DNA from: Pseudovibrio exalbescens
Lineage (GTDB): Bacteria; Pseudomonadota; Alphaproteobacteria; Rhizobiales; Stappiaceae
NCBI RefSeq assembly: GCF_028737195.1
Contig: NZ_JAQZAJ010000007.1
Location: 1 to 64,000, forward strand
Reading direction: 5' to 3'
Length of the DNA stretch: 64,000 nt
The position numbers and the translations under genes were made by a program. This document shows, piece after piece, positions 1 to 7,835 of this stretch. Positions within the stretch are counted from its first letter, which is position 1. The number at the start of each line of letters is the position of its first letter. The notes under the pieces are model-generated. The model saw only the letters and a program-made list of their open reading frames with translations. It was not told the DNA's origin and made no database searches.

Positions 1-27
1 GCATCAAACAGAACAATCAATACCAAA

Positions 28-59
28 AGCCCTCGACGCATAATGCGCGGGGGCTTTTT
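28..59 (+). terminator. Rho-independent terminator of an upstream gene
   Basis: AGCCC (28-32) pairs with GGGCT (51-55) and CGCAT (37-41) with ATGCG (43-47), with a short intervening paired stretch, followed by a run of five T. The gene it ends lies left of the window. Confidence 0.75.
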
Positions 60-152
60 GCATTCCAAAACACCCAACCAACCATGCATGCCGCGCCCAG
101 AACAAACGCACAAAGGCAAAAACGCGCCGTGGCGCTGCCATGTATCGAACAC

Positions 153-167
153 ATGAGCAATGCTCAT
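153..167. promoter_or_regulatory. 15-bp perfect palindrome upstream of bioM
   Basis: ATGAGCA-A-TGCTCAT is a perfect dyad 46 bp before the bioM start. It directly abuts a TTGACT hexamer (168-173) that could be a -35 element, although no good -10 is visible. It does not resemble the BioR site TTATMKATAA. Operator function is inference. Confidence 0.35.
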
Positions 168-213
168 TTGACTTTGCAGCCTCGCCGCATTAGGCAATCC
201 CCAACGTAAATTA

Positions 214-954
214 ATGAAGCAGGGCCCGCTTTTGGATCTCCAAGGCATTCATTTGACAGGCGTTTCAATAGAGCGCGGTGATCAGCTGGTTGTGAGGGAT
301 GTCACGGCTACGCTCAACTCGAAGCGTGTTGGGATCATTGGCCGCAATGGGTCAGGCAAGAGTTCCCTGCTTCGCGCTCTGAATGGCTTGTTGCCTCTGG
401 CCGCAGGTTCTTTGAGTGTTCATGGCATATCCCACGCTAGGCCAAAGGAGTTGAGCCGAACAGCAGGGTTTGTTTTTCAAAACCCCGATCATCAGCTTAT
501 TTTTCCGACGGCTGCCGAAGAGCTTGGGTTTGGCCTGAGACAGCTTGGAGCCGACAAGAGGTCAGCTTCAGCTCAAGCGCTTGCCTATTTGAATGATCAT
601 GGGTGTGGCCGTTTTGCTGAAGAGCCCGTTCATCAGCTGTCCGAGGGACAGAAGCAGCTGGTATGCATATTGGCGATCCTCATAATGGAACCAAAGGTAC
701 TGTTGCTTGATGAGCCGTTTTCTAGCCTCGATCATGTTACGCGCCGGATCTTGCTGAATAAAATTGACGCGCTTGAGCAGCAGATAATATTCGTCAGCCA
801 TGAGTTGGACGCGCTCTCAACCTTTGATGAAGTACTCCTGATCGAAGGTGGTCAGCTGAAGGACCAGGGCAAACCGGCAGATATTATTGCAGGTTACCTG
901 GAAGGGGAACTTGAAGAAGCCGCGCGCCGAAGCCTGCTGGCGGAGGCACTCTGA
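214..954 (+). CDS. bioM: ECF transporter ATPase, biotin type (BioM/EcfA)
   Basis: This 246-residue ABC ATPase powers vitamin uptake as part of an energy-coupling factor module. A Walker A motif GRNGSGKSS lies near residue 43, an ECF-type Q-loop FQNPDHQLIF near 88, the signature LSEGQ near 142 (the usual form is LSGGQ), Walker B VLLLDEPFSSLD near 161, and the switch histidine in FVSHELD. It has a single nucleotide-binding domain and no membrane segment, as expected of a cytoplasmic subunit. The next gene encodes the EcfT partner two bases downstream and the third gene is BioY, which identifies the substrate as biotin or a relative. The operon continues into an acyl-CoA ligase and a thiolase. 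Confidence 0.88.
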   Translation: MKQGPLLDLQGIHLTGVSIERGDQLVVRDVTATLNSKRVGIIGRNGSGKSSLLRALNGLLPLAAGSLSVHGISHARPKELSRTAGFVFQNPDHQLIFPTAAEELGFGLRQLGADKRSASAQALAYLNDHGCGRFAEEPVHQLSEGQKQLVCILAILIMEPKVLLLDEPFSSLDHVTRRILLNKIDALEQQIIFVSHELDALSTFDEVLLIEGGQLKDQGKPADIIAGYLEGELEEAARRSLLAEAL

Positions 955-956
955 TC

Positions 957-1577
957 ATGGTGTCACTCTACATCTCCGGTCCCAGTTGGGCGCATCGGTT
1001 ACCTGCCGCAGTGAAGTTGGTGTTCTTGTGCCTGATAACGCTTCTACTGTTTCCCCTTGATCAATGGTGGCAGCAAGCGATTGGACTTGCTGCCGTGCTG
1101 GGGTTTTATGGTTCTCTTGGCAAGAAGGGTCTGAAGGCGCTGAAGGTTCTCAAGAACCTCCTATGGATGCTATCGTTTATCTTTTTGATCCATTTGGCTT
1201 TTACGAGCTGGGAAGACGGGATCGTCATCAGCTTGCGTCTGGTTACTTTGGTGCTGCTCGCGAATTTTCTGAGCATCACGACTAAAATGGACGATCTGAT
1301 GGATGCGATTGAGCCTCTGTTCAGGCCGCTATCTGTCTTCGGCGTCACATCAAAGAAGATCGCCCTTGCCGTCGCCTTGGTAATCCGATTTGTCCCTATG
1401 CTGATGGCCGTCTTCATGAGTTTGCAGGAGGCCTATCGTGCGCGCACCGGGAAGGGGAGCAGCATGAGGTTGCTGGCACCGTTTGTCATTCACGCATTGA
1501 AACTTGCAGACGAGGTTGCCGAGGCCCTTACGGCTCGAGGCGGTGCCGACGGCTATGAAAACACGGCGTCGCGATAA
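957..1577 (+). CDS. bioN: ECF transporter transmembrane coupling protein (BioN/EcfT)
   Basis: This 206-residue hydrophobic protein has several membrane helices in its first 110 residues and a basic cytoplasmic stretch (about 150-195). That stretch carries the Ala-Arg-Gly type coupling segments (YRARTGKG and LTARGG) through which EcfT proteins contact the ATPases. It starts two bases after the bioM stop. The short length fits BioN of bipartite or tripartite BioMNY systems. A 104-base gap separates it from bioY, which has its own ribosome binding site. Confidence 0.85.
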   Translation: MVSLYISGPSWAHRLPAAVKLVFLCLITLLLFPLDQWWQQAIGLAAVLGFYGSLGKKGLKALKVLKNLLWMLSFIFLIHLAFTSWEDGIVISLRLVTLVLLANFLSITTKMDDLMDAIEPLFRPLSVFGVTSKKIALAVALVIRFVPMLMAVFMSLQEAYRARTGKGSSMRLLAPFVIHALKLADEVAEALTARGGADGYENTASR

Positions 1578-1681
1578 TTGAAACTTTGGCCGAGGTGCCT
1601 CTGTGGATTGAGGGTCTTGGCCATGGTTGGTGAAAATGAAGTCTGTTTTGCTTCGGCTTCTTGAACAAATGGGGGTAGAGA

Positions 1682-2239
1682 ATGGGTCAGGATAAGGCGC
1701 TTGTCCAAATTGCATTTTACGCAGCTTTGATTGCTGCACTCGGATTGTTGCCGGCCGTGGCGATTCCATTCGTCAGCGGTGTTCCCATTACTGCGCAAAC
1801 ACTCGGCGTGATGCTCGCTGGCGTGATGCTCGGCCCGCTCCGTGGCGGGCTTGCTGTGCTCCTAGTGCTGTTCCTCACGGCACTGGGTCTTCCGCTTTTG
1901 GCCGGTGGGCGTGGCGGTCTTGGTGTGTTCATGGGGCCGTCCGCCGGTTTCCTGATCGGCTGGTTCTTTGGTGCGATCACCACTGGCTACATAATGCAGC
2001 TGATGAAGAACCAGAGTGTGCTTGTAAGCGCTGCGATTGCGTCAATTGTCGGTGGGATTGGTGTTGTCTATGCGCTTGGCATTCCAGGGCTGAGCGTCAT
2101 GGCCGGTTTGCCGTTGGACAAAGCGGCGTTGGGAAGTGCGGTTTACTTGCCGGGTGATCTGGTGAAAGCCGCAATTGCCGCTGTTGTGGCACAAACAGTT
2201 GCCCGTGGTATGCCTTCCGCGTTGCATTCACGCTCATGA
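1682..2239 (+). CDS. bioY: Biotin transporter S component BioY
   Basis: This 185-residue integral membrane protein of the BioY family is the substrate-binding subunit of the biotin ECF transporter. The family hallmarks are visible: a glycine-rich GVMLGPLRGGLAVLLVLFL helix around residue 50, the GLPLLAGGRGGLGVFMGPSAGF segment about 75-95 (split as GLPLLAGG and RGGLGVFMGPSAGF), and a C-terminal YLPGDLVKAAIAAVVA helix. A GGGGGTAGAG-like Shine-Dalgarno precedes the ATG. Its stop codon overlaps the ligase start (ATGA), so the ligase is probably translationally coupled to the transporter. Confidence 0.92.
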   Translation: MGQDKALVQIAFYAALIAALGLLPAVAIPFVSGVPITAQTLGVMLAGVMLGPLRGGLAVLLVLFLTALGLPLLAGGRGGLGVFMGPSAGFLIGWFFGAITTGYIMQLMKNQSVLVSAAIASIVGGIGVVYALGIPGLSVMAGLPLDKAALGSAVYLPGDLVKAAIAAVVAQTVARGMPSALHSRS

Positions 2240-3687
2240 GTTACATTGGCTCCTTCTTGAAAGAAAGATCCCGCCAGCGCCCTGATGCGCTGGCTCTGCA
2301 CTGTGACGACCGAGTGTGGTCCAACCGCGATTTCACAGATTGGGTCTGCCAGCTGAAGGTTGAGCTGAGGAAGCGTAGCGTGGCCGGTGACCGCATTGCT
2401 CTGGACTGTCACCGTGCAGACGCTCTGTTGGCGGGCTTTTTCGCTGTAGCGGGAATTAGGCGCACGGCTGCGGTGCTTGATCCACGATCCAACCTCGATG
2501 CGAAGACAGCCAACACGCTTGCCGCTGCCAGTGCCCTGCTTCTCGATGATGATTTCATCTGCCGTGAGGCATCGCACGGGGAACGGGGCCCACTGGCGGT
2601 TTTCAGCAGCTCGAGGGACCGTTCGGCAGATCGACCGAGCCTGGAGGATAGCTTTTACATCGGCTTTACCTCTGGCACCACCGGTGTTGCCAAAGGCTAC
2701 ATGCGCAGCCACGGATCATGGCTGCATAGCTTTCAAATCATTGAAGAGCTGCTTGGGTTTAACGAAACGGACCGGGTGCTGATACCGGGTCCATTGGCTC
2801 ATTCCCTGCATCTGTTCGGGGCGGTGCACGCTTTGCACGCCGGTGCGTCGGTCTACGCTCAGTCTGCCTTTCACCCGCGCCGTAGTCTGGAGATGCTCAG
2901 GCAGGGGCGCTGCACGTTCGCCTATGCGACACCAACGCAGCTTCTCACTCTCAAGAAGCTGGCCGGTCAAGAGAGGTATCCGTGCGTTCGGACCATCCTT
3001 GTGGGTGGGGCCGAGTGGACGGAGGACATGGCTGCTACAGTGAAGCCGATGTTTCCGAATGCTCATATCCTGACATTCTATGGTGCTTCTGAGACGAGCT
3101 TCATCAGCATGCGGCGTCCGGGCGAGGTGCTGCCGACAGGAAGCGTGGGCAAGCCGGTGCCTGGCGTTATCGTGGATGTGCGCGCCGCGGATGGAACCCA
3201 TCTGGCAGCGGGTGAGGTTGGCCGCCTTTGGGTGGCAGGGCCGCAGAACTTCCAAGACTACGTTGGTGCAGCGAAGGATCAGTTGCTGCGTGAGGGCGAG
3301 TTCATTTGCGTCGGCGATCTGGGGTACTTTGACGCTAGCGGCTATCTGTATGTGACGGGCCGTGAGAACCGGATGATCATTACTTCAGGCGTGAATGTGT
3401 ATCCTGCAGAGATTGAGCAGGTGGTGCTGCGGATACCTGAAGTTCTTGATTGTGCAGTTGGCGCGAAGGTGGACGCAAAGCGTGGCTGGGTGCCGGTTCT
3501 GGTTGCTCATCTTTGTGACCATGCAGAGGATGACATCTCCGACTTCATCCTGAAGAGCTGTAGGAAGGAGCTGGGGCCCGTCAAGGCACCGCGTCAGTTG
3601 CTGATCCACAAAGAGCCTCTGCCGCTTACGCCAAGCGGCAAGATGGACTATAAAGCAATTGATCGCTTTATAGATGAACAGACCTGA
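2236..3687 (+). CDS. AMP-forming acyl-CoA ligase (YhfT-like) coupled to BioY
   Basis: This 483-residue ANL-superfamily adenylating enzyme forms an acyl-CoA from a carboxylic acid, ATP and CoA. Visible motifs are the P-loop FTSGTTGVAKGY (about residue 147), YGASE (about 282), the GDLGYFD hinge region, VTGRENRMIITSGVNVYPAEIE, and the C-terminal catalytic lysine in LTPSGKMDYKAI. It is somewhat shorter than typical FadD proteins. It overlaps bioY by four bases and is followed by a thiolase. The same trio of BioY-type transporter, ligase and thiolase is known in Bacillus subtilis as yhfU-yhfT-yhfS. The substrate is not known. Biotin, a biotin vitamer or pimelate are reasonable inferences from context. 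Confidence 0.82.
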   Translation: MSYIGSFLKERSRQRPDALALHCDDRVWSNRDFTDWVCQLKVELRKRSVAGDRIALDCHRADALLAGFFAVAGIRRTAAVLDPRSNLDAKTANTLAAASALLLDDDFICREASHGERGPLAVFSSSRDRSADRPSLEDSFYIGFTSGTTGVAKGYMRSHGSWLHSFQIIEELLGFNETDRVLIPGPLAHSLHLFGAVHALHAGASVYAQSAFHPRRSLEMLRQGRCTFAYATPTQLLTLKKLAGQERYPCVRTILVGGAEWTEDMAATVKPMFPNAHILTFYGASETSFISMRRPGEVLPTGSVGKPVPGVIVDVRAADGTHLAAGEVGRLWVAGPQNFQDYVGAAKDQLLREGEFICVGDLGYFDASGYLYVTGRENRMIITSGVNVYPAEIEQVVLRIPEVLDCAVGAKVDAKRGWVPVLVAHLCDHAEDDISDFILKSCRKELGPVKAPRQLLIHKEPLPLTPSGKMDYKAIDRFIDEQT

Positions 3688-3697
3688 GGCAGGGCCA

Positions 3698-4834
3698 ATG
3701 GGAACGGCAGTTGTTCTTTCAGCGCGTCGATCCTCTGTGCAGCCGCGGGGAGGTGCCTATAAAGCGCTCAAACTTTGGGAGCTTTGGGCCCCCGTGGGCC
3801 GTGCGGCGCTGTATGACGCGGGCATTTCCCCCCATGAAGTAGATGCGGTTCTTCTGGGCAATGGCATTTATGGTGGTGGCAATCCGGCGCGGCTCTGTGC
3901 TCTGGCGGCCGGGATCCCCGAGGATGTTGCCGCGACCACGCTGGACAGCCAGTGCTGCTCCGGCCTTGAAAGCGTGCTTCAGGCTATAGCCCTGATTGAA
4001 AGTGGGCAGGCCAATGTTGTCGTGTGCGGCGGGGCGGAGAGCTATAGCCAGCGCCCCCTTCGGGCGCACCAAGCACGTGAGGATGGCGGCGAAATCACCT
4101 TTTACGAGCGCCCCCCTTTCAGCCCATGGCCAGAGCGAGATCCTGACATGGCGATGGCGAATGCACGTCTTGCAGATGCCGCCGGTATTTCTCCAGCGCA
4201 GCAGAGCGCTTATGCAGTTGAAAGCCACCAAAAGGCGCTGGATGCACTCACCTCTGGTCGGTTTCGTCATGAGCTTGTGCCCGTATGTGAAGCTGATCCG
4301 CTGCGGGATGGATTTAGCCGCGCATTGAAGCTGCGCGTGGCGGAGCGGGCACCCGTTCTGGCGCATGAGGGGAGCGGCGTGATTACATCGGCAACCACGT
4401 CTGTTGAAGCTGATGGCGCGGCAGCACTCGTTGTGGCCAACTCTGAGCTGTATGGAACGGGCGGTTTGCGGCTCGTTGCGGGGGCGCGCAAGGGCGGAGC
4501 CTCAGAGAACCCCGGAATTGCTCCTGTTGCGGCGGCACAGGCGGTGTTGAGCCGCGTTGGGCAAATGCCTGAAGCGTTGCATGCCGTCGAGGTGATGGAA
4601 GCTTATGCAGCGCAGGCCATTGCTTGTCTTCAGCCCTTTGGTTTCCCGCCGGTGGCTCTCAACAGAGGCGGTGGCAGCCTCGCACGGGGACATCCCATCG
4701 GGGCTTCGGGCGCAATTTTGATGGTGAGGTTGTTCCACGAACTGAAGACAGCCCCACAGGGCGCCCGCGGGCTGGCAATGATTGCGGCTGCCGGTGGTCT
4801 GGGTACGGCAGCGTTGGTGGAGCGGACGGTTTAA
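3698..4834 (+). CDS. Atypical thiolase-family protein (YhfS-like)
   Basis: This protein has the thiolase fold (acetyl-CoA acyltransferase family) and about 378 residues. The nucleophile motif QCCSGL is present near residue 86, and GHPIGASGA with its catalytic histidine near 332. Two canonical positions differ. The usual NEAFA motif reads MEAYA (about 300), and the C-terminal CxGGGxG reads AAAGGLG (about 363-369), so the second catalytic cysteine is replaced by alanine. The protein may therefore not be a normal degradative thiolase. I chose the ATG at 3698 because a GAGGCAGGG stretch precedes it. An upstream ATG at 3674 would overlap the ligase by 14 bases. It is the last gene of the bioMNY operon. 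Confidence 0.8.
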   Translation: MGTAVVLSARRSSVQPRGGAYKALKLWELWAPVGRAALYDAGISPHEVDAVLLGNGIYGGGNPARLCALAAGIPEDVAATTLDSQCCSGLESVLQAIALIESGQANVVVCGGAESYSQRPLRAHQAREDGGEITFYERPPFSPWPERDPDMAMANARLADAAGISPAQQSAYAVESHQKALDALTSGRFRHELVPVCEADPLRDGFSRALKLRVAERAPVLAHEGSGVITSATTSVEADGAAALVVANSELYGTGGLRLVAGARKGGASENPGIAPVAAAQAVLSRVGQMPEALHAVEVMEAYAAQAIACLQPFGFPPVALNRGGGSLARGHPIGASGAILMVRLFHELKTAPQGARGLAMIAAAGGLGTAALVERTV

Positions 4835-5185
4835 CGCTGTCATAGCCAACGAAATTCCATCCATCGAGAATCTCTGCAAAACTGCGTAGCCGAAAAAAGT
4901 ATAAATCGGTTGAAAACCGTTTGCCTGCCATTTCCCCTCGCCATTGATCGTTTCATCATCAGGCCTACTGTATTGAGTGTAGTCATCGCCTGTTTTGGGA
5001 GAGGGGGTGATGATCAGGACCTATGGGGAGGCAAAAAGGGGTTAGATTCCCCTTTTAAAAGATGCACAATTTTGCGTGCTCGAAAAAGAGATCCGTTGCA
5101 GATCCTTTATATCGTCGTGCCAGTTTATTAATTGGACTAGGTATTTACTCTAGAACATGCCAAGAAAAGCGCTCATAGTTTTCCC
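4835..5185. other. Intergenic region with a terminator-like hairpin
   Basis: No gene is seen in these 351 bases. They hold a perfect hairpin at 5034-5056 (AAAAGGGG, 7-base loop, CCCCTTTT) that could end the biotin operon. No convincing EcfG-type promoter (GGAAC...CGTT) for the trehalose genes was found. Confidence 0.5.
5034..5060 (+). terminator. Hairpin, possible terminator after the bio operon
   Basis: AAAAGGGG (5034-5041) pairs with CCCCTTTT (5049-5056) around loop TTAGATT. The T tract is inside the stem rather than after it, so termination is uncertain. Confidence 0.4.
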
Positions 5186-5923
5186 ATGACAAAGCCGCCA
5201 CATCTATCCAGAGAAATGGCCCTGTTTCTTGACTTCGACGGCACTCTCGTTGAGATCGCCTCGACACCCGGCTCCATTTCTGTCGCCCATACACTTGTTG
5301 AGACTATTGCCAATGTGCAGGCGCTGTTGAACGGCGCTCTGGCCGTTGTGACCGGTCGTGATGTTCGCGATATTGACCGCTTTTTGCATCCCCTTGTGCT
5401 GCCCGCTGCGGGGCTCCATGGATTGCAGCGCCGAATGAGCCTAGGGGCTGAGCTTGATGCCGTGAAAGTATGGCCCGGCATTGCAGAACTTCGCCAAGAC
5501 ATTCAGCTCTCCGGCATCCTGACCGAGGGGGTGACGCTTGAAGACAAGGGCAGTGCGCTATGCGTGCACTACCGTGCTGCGCCGCACCGTGAAACGGATG
5601 TACGCGCGCGTGTTGATGAAATGACGGCCCGGTTCCCCAGCCTGCACACCGTGAAAGGCAACATGGTGGTTGAGGCAAAGCCAACAGCAGAAGACAAGGG
5701 AACGGCGGTGCGCCGCTTTTTGGATCAGGCGGACTTCAAGGGCCGCTTGCCGGTCTTTATCGGCGATGACACCACCGATGAAGACGGTATTGCAGCGGTT
5801 CAGTCTGTTGGGGGCTACGGCATCAAGGTTGGCACGCAAGAGAGCCAGGCCTTTTTTCGACTGCCAGATGTGGCGTCGGTTCATGCCTGGCTGTCAGAGA
5901 CAACACCAATCGAGATTACTTAA
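5186..5923 (+). CDS. otsB: Trehalose-6-phosphate phosphatase
   Basis: This 245-residue HAD-superfamily phosphatase removes phosphate from trehalose 6-phosphate in the cytoplasm, the second step of OtsA/OtsB trehalose synthesis. The DFDGTL motif with the Asp nucleophile lies at residues 16-21, the VVTGRD motif near 53, a conserved lysine in VVEAKP, and GDDTTDEDG, the metal-binding loop, near 192. Length matches the family. It is the first gene of a three-gene set with a GH15 enzyme and otsA. The ribosome binding site is weak. Confidence 0.9.
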   Translation: MTKPPHLSREMALFLDFDGTLVEIASTPGSISVAHTLVETIANVQALLNGALAVVTGRDVRDIDRFLHPLVLPAAGLHGLQRRMSLGAELDAVKVWPGIAELRQDIQLSGILTEGVTLEDKGSALCVHYRAAPHRETDVRARVDEMTARFPSLHTVKGNMVVEAKPTAEDKGTAVRRFLDQADFKGRLPVFIGDDTTDEDGIAAVQSVGGYGIKVGTQESQAFFRLPDVASVHAWLSETTPIEIT

Positions 5924-5970
5924 ACGCCAGGGCACCGAGATCCGATGCCCCTTGAGTGAGAGGACTTTTC

Positions 5971-7797
5971 ATGAGCGACAAGCAGCCAAGGTCATTTCCT
6001 GTCGTTCCGCTTTCCGAACCAAGCCTGAATATGGCGATGATCGGCAACTGCTCATATGCCGGTCTGATCGACACCATGGGGCGCGTGGTTTGGTGCTGTC
6101 TCCCGCGGTTTGATGGCGATCCTGTGTTTCATTCGTTGCTGGGTACCCGCGGCGAAGAAGGCGATGGTGCATTCACCATTGAGCTGGTCGGGGCTGTGCG
6201 CTCGGAACAAGAGTATGTCGACAACACAGCGATTGTGAAAACGCGCCTCTACGATGATGACGGCAATGGCATCGAGATCACCGACTTTGCGCCGCGCTTC
6301 AACCGCAAGGGACGCATGTTCCGACCGAACGCGATTGCGCGCCGGGTGCGGCCAATTCTGGGCCACCCGCGTATTGCGGTGAAACTGCGCCCGCGGTTTG
6401 ACTGGGGGCAGCGTGATCCGGAAATTACGTTCGGGTCCAATCACGTGCGCTTTATCGGCAATGGGCTGGCCCTGCGCCTGACGACAGATGCATCGATTAC
6501 CTACGTTCGGGAAGAAACCCCGTTCCTGCTGGATGGACCTCTGGCATTCTACTTCGGGCCAGATGAAAGCCTGACTGAGAGCCCGGGGAAGATCTGCCGC
6601 GACTTTGAAGAGGAAACCGAGAAGTATTGGCGTATCTGGTCACGCCGACTGGGTCTGCCTCTTGAGTATCAGGAAGCAGTGATCCGCGCTGCGATCACGC
6701 TCAAGATTTGCACCTATGAGGAGACCGGCGCAATCATCGCGGCGGCGACCACCTCAATTCCGGAAGCGCACAACACGGTGCGGAACTGGGACTATCGCTA
6801 TTGCTGGCTGCGGGACGCGTTCTTCGTGGTGCGGGCGCTGAACTCCCTCTCCGAAATGGAGACCATGGAGAATTATCTGCGGTATCTCAACAACATCATG
6901 AGTATGGCAGACGGCGGGCATGTTCAGCCGCTCTATGGCATTGGGCAGGAAGCGCATCTGGTTGAGAGCTTTGTCGATTTGCCGGGCTATCGTGGAAACG
7001 AGCCTGTGCGTGTTGGCAATCAGGCCTACGAACACTTCCAGCATGATGTCTACGGCAACATTGTTCTGGGTGCGTCTCAGGCGTTTTTTGACAAGCGTCT
7101 GCTGCGCCAGCCGGGCCTGGATGACTTTCAGCGTCTTGAGAAAGCCGGTGAGCGCGCCTTCACACTCTACAATGAGCCAGATGCAGGCATCTGGGAGTTG
7201 CGCACCCGTGCGCGGGTTCACACATCGTCCTCGCTGATGTGTTGGGCAGCTTGCGACCGCCTCGCCAAGATTGCCGATCACTTTGGGCTCGATGACCGCG
7301 CTGGGTTCTGGCAGGACCGGGCGGACGTCATTCACGCGACCATTTGTGAAAAGGGCTGGAACGAAGAGGTCGGCGCTTTCACCGAAAGCTTTGGCGGAAA
7401 GGATATGGATGCGAGCCTTCTTCTGATGGCGGAAGTGGGCTTCCTGCCTGCGAACGATCCGCGCTTCATCGCCACCGTGGACAAGATTGGCGAGCAGCTG
7501 CGCCGGGGTAATCACCTGTTCCGCTATCATCAGGCCGATGATTTCGGTGAGCCGGAGAATGCCTTCAACATCTGTACGTTCTGGTACATTGATGCGCTTG
7601 CTCGCATTGGCCGGGGGGACGAAGCGCGCGAGATTTATGAGGAGCTGCTCTCCTGCCGCAATCACGTTGGCCTTTTGTCAGAGGACACATCGCCCAAGAC
7701 TGGCGAGCTTTGGGGCAATTTCCCGCAGACATATTCGATGGTTGGTATCATCAATGGTGCAGTACGGTTGTCAGCGCCGTGGGATAAGGTAACCTAG
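5971..7797 (+). CDS. Glycoside hydrolase family 15 protein (trehalase/glucoamylase-like)
   Basis: This 608-residue cytoplasmic enzyme of the GH15 family has an N-terminal beta-rich domain (about 1-230) and an (alpha/alpha)6 catalytic barrel. The motif RNWDYRYCWLRDAFF near residue 270 is typical of bacterial GH15 proteins, as is the C-terminal NFPQTYSMVGIINGAVRLS. The ATG at 5971 is preceded by GAGAGGA. An in-frame GTG at 5956 lies before this ribosome binding site and is unlikely to be the start. Its place between otsB and otsA suggests trehalose or another short alpha-glucoside as substrate. Members of this family include true trehalases, but glucoamylase or dextranase activity cannot be excluded from sequence alone. 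Confidence 0.85.
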   Translation: MSDKQPRSFPVVPLSEPSLNMAMIGNCSYAGLIDTMGRVVWCCLPRFDGDPVFHSLLGTRGEEGDGAFTIELVGAVRSEQEYVDNTAIVKTRLYDDDGNGIEITDFAPRFNRKGRMFRPNAIARRVRPILGHPRIAVKLRPRFDWGQRDPEITFGSNHVRFIGNGLALRLTTDASITYVREETPFLLDGPLAFYFGPDESLTESPGKICRDFEEETEKYWRIWSRRLGLPLEYQEAVIRAAITLKICTYEETGAIIAAATTSIPEAHNTVRNWDYRYCWLRDAFFVVRALNSLSEMETMENYLRYLNNIMSMADGGHVQPLYGIGQEAHLVESFVDLPGYRGNEPVRVGNQAYEHFQHDVYGNIVLGASQAFFDKRLLRQPGLDDFQRLEKAGERAFTLYNEPDAGIWELRTRARVHTSSSLMCWAACDRLAKIADHFGLDDRAGFWQDRADVIHATICEKGWNEEVGAFTESFGGKDMDASLLLMAEVGFLPANDPRFIATVDKIGEQLRRGNHLFRYHQADDFGEPENAFNICTFWYIDALARIGRGDEAREIYEELLSCRNHVGLLSEDTSPKTGELWGNFPQTYSMVGIINGAVRLSAPWDKVT

Positions 7798-7835
7798 AGG
7801 GCATTGTTTCAAATGTAGATATTGGAGGAAGTAGC

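Noticed and set aside
4835-5185. EcfG stress promoter for the trehalose genes
   Set aside because: No GGAAC-N16/17-CGTT pattern is present upstream of otsB.
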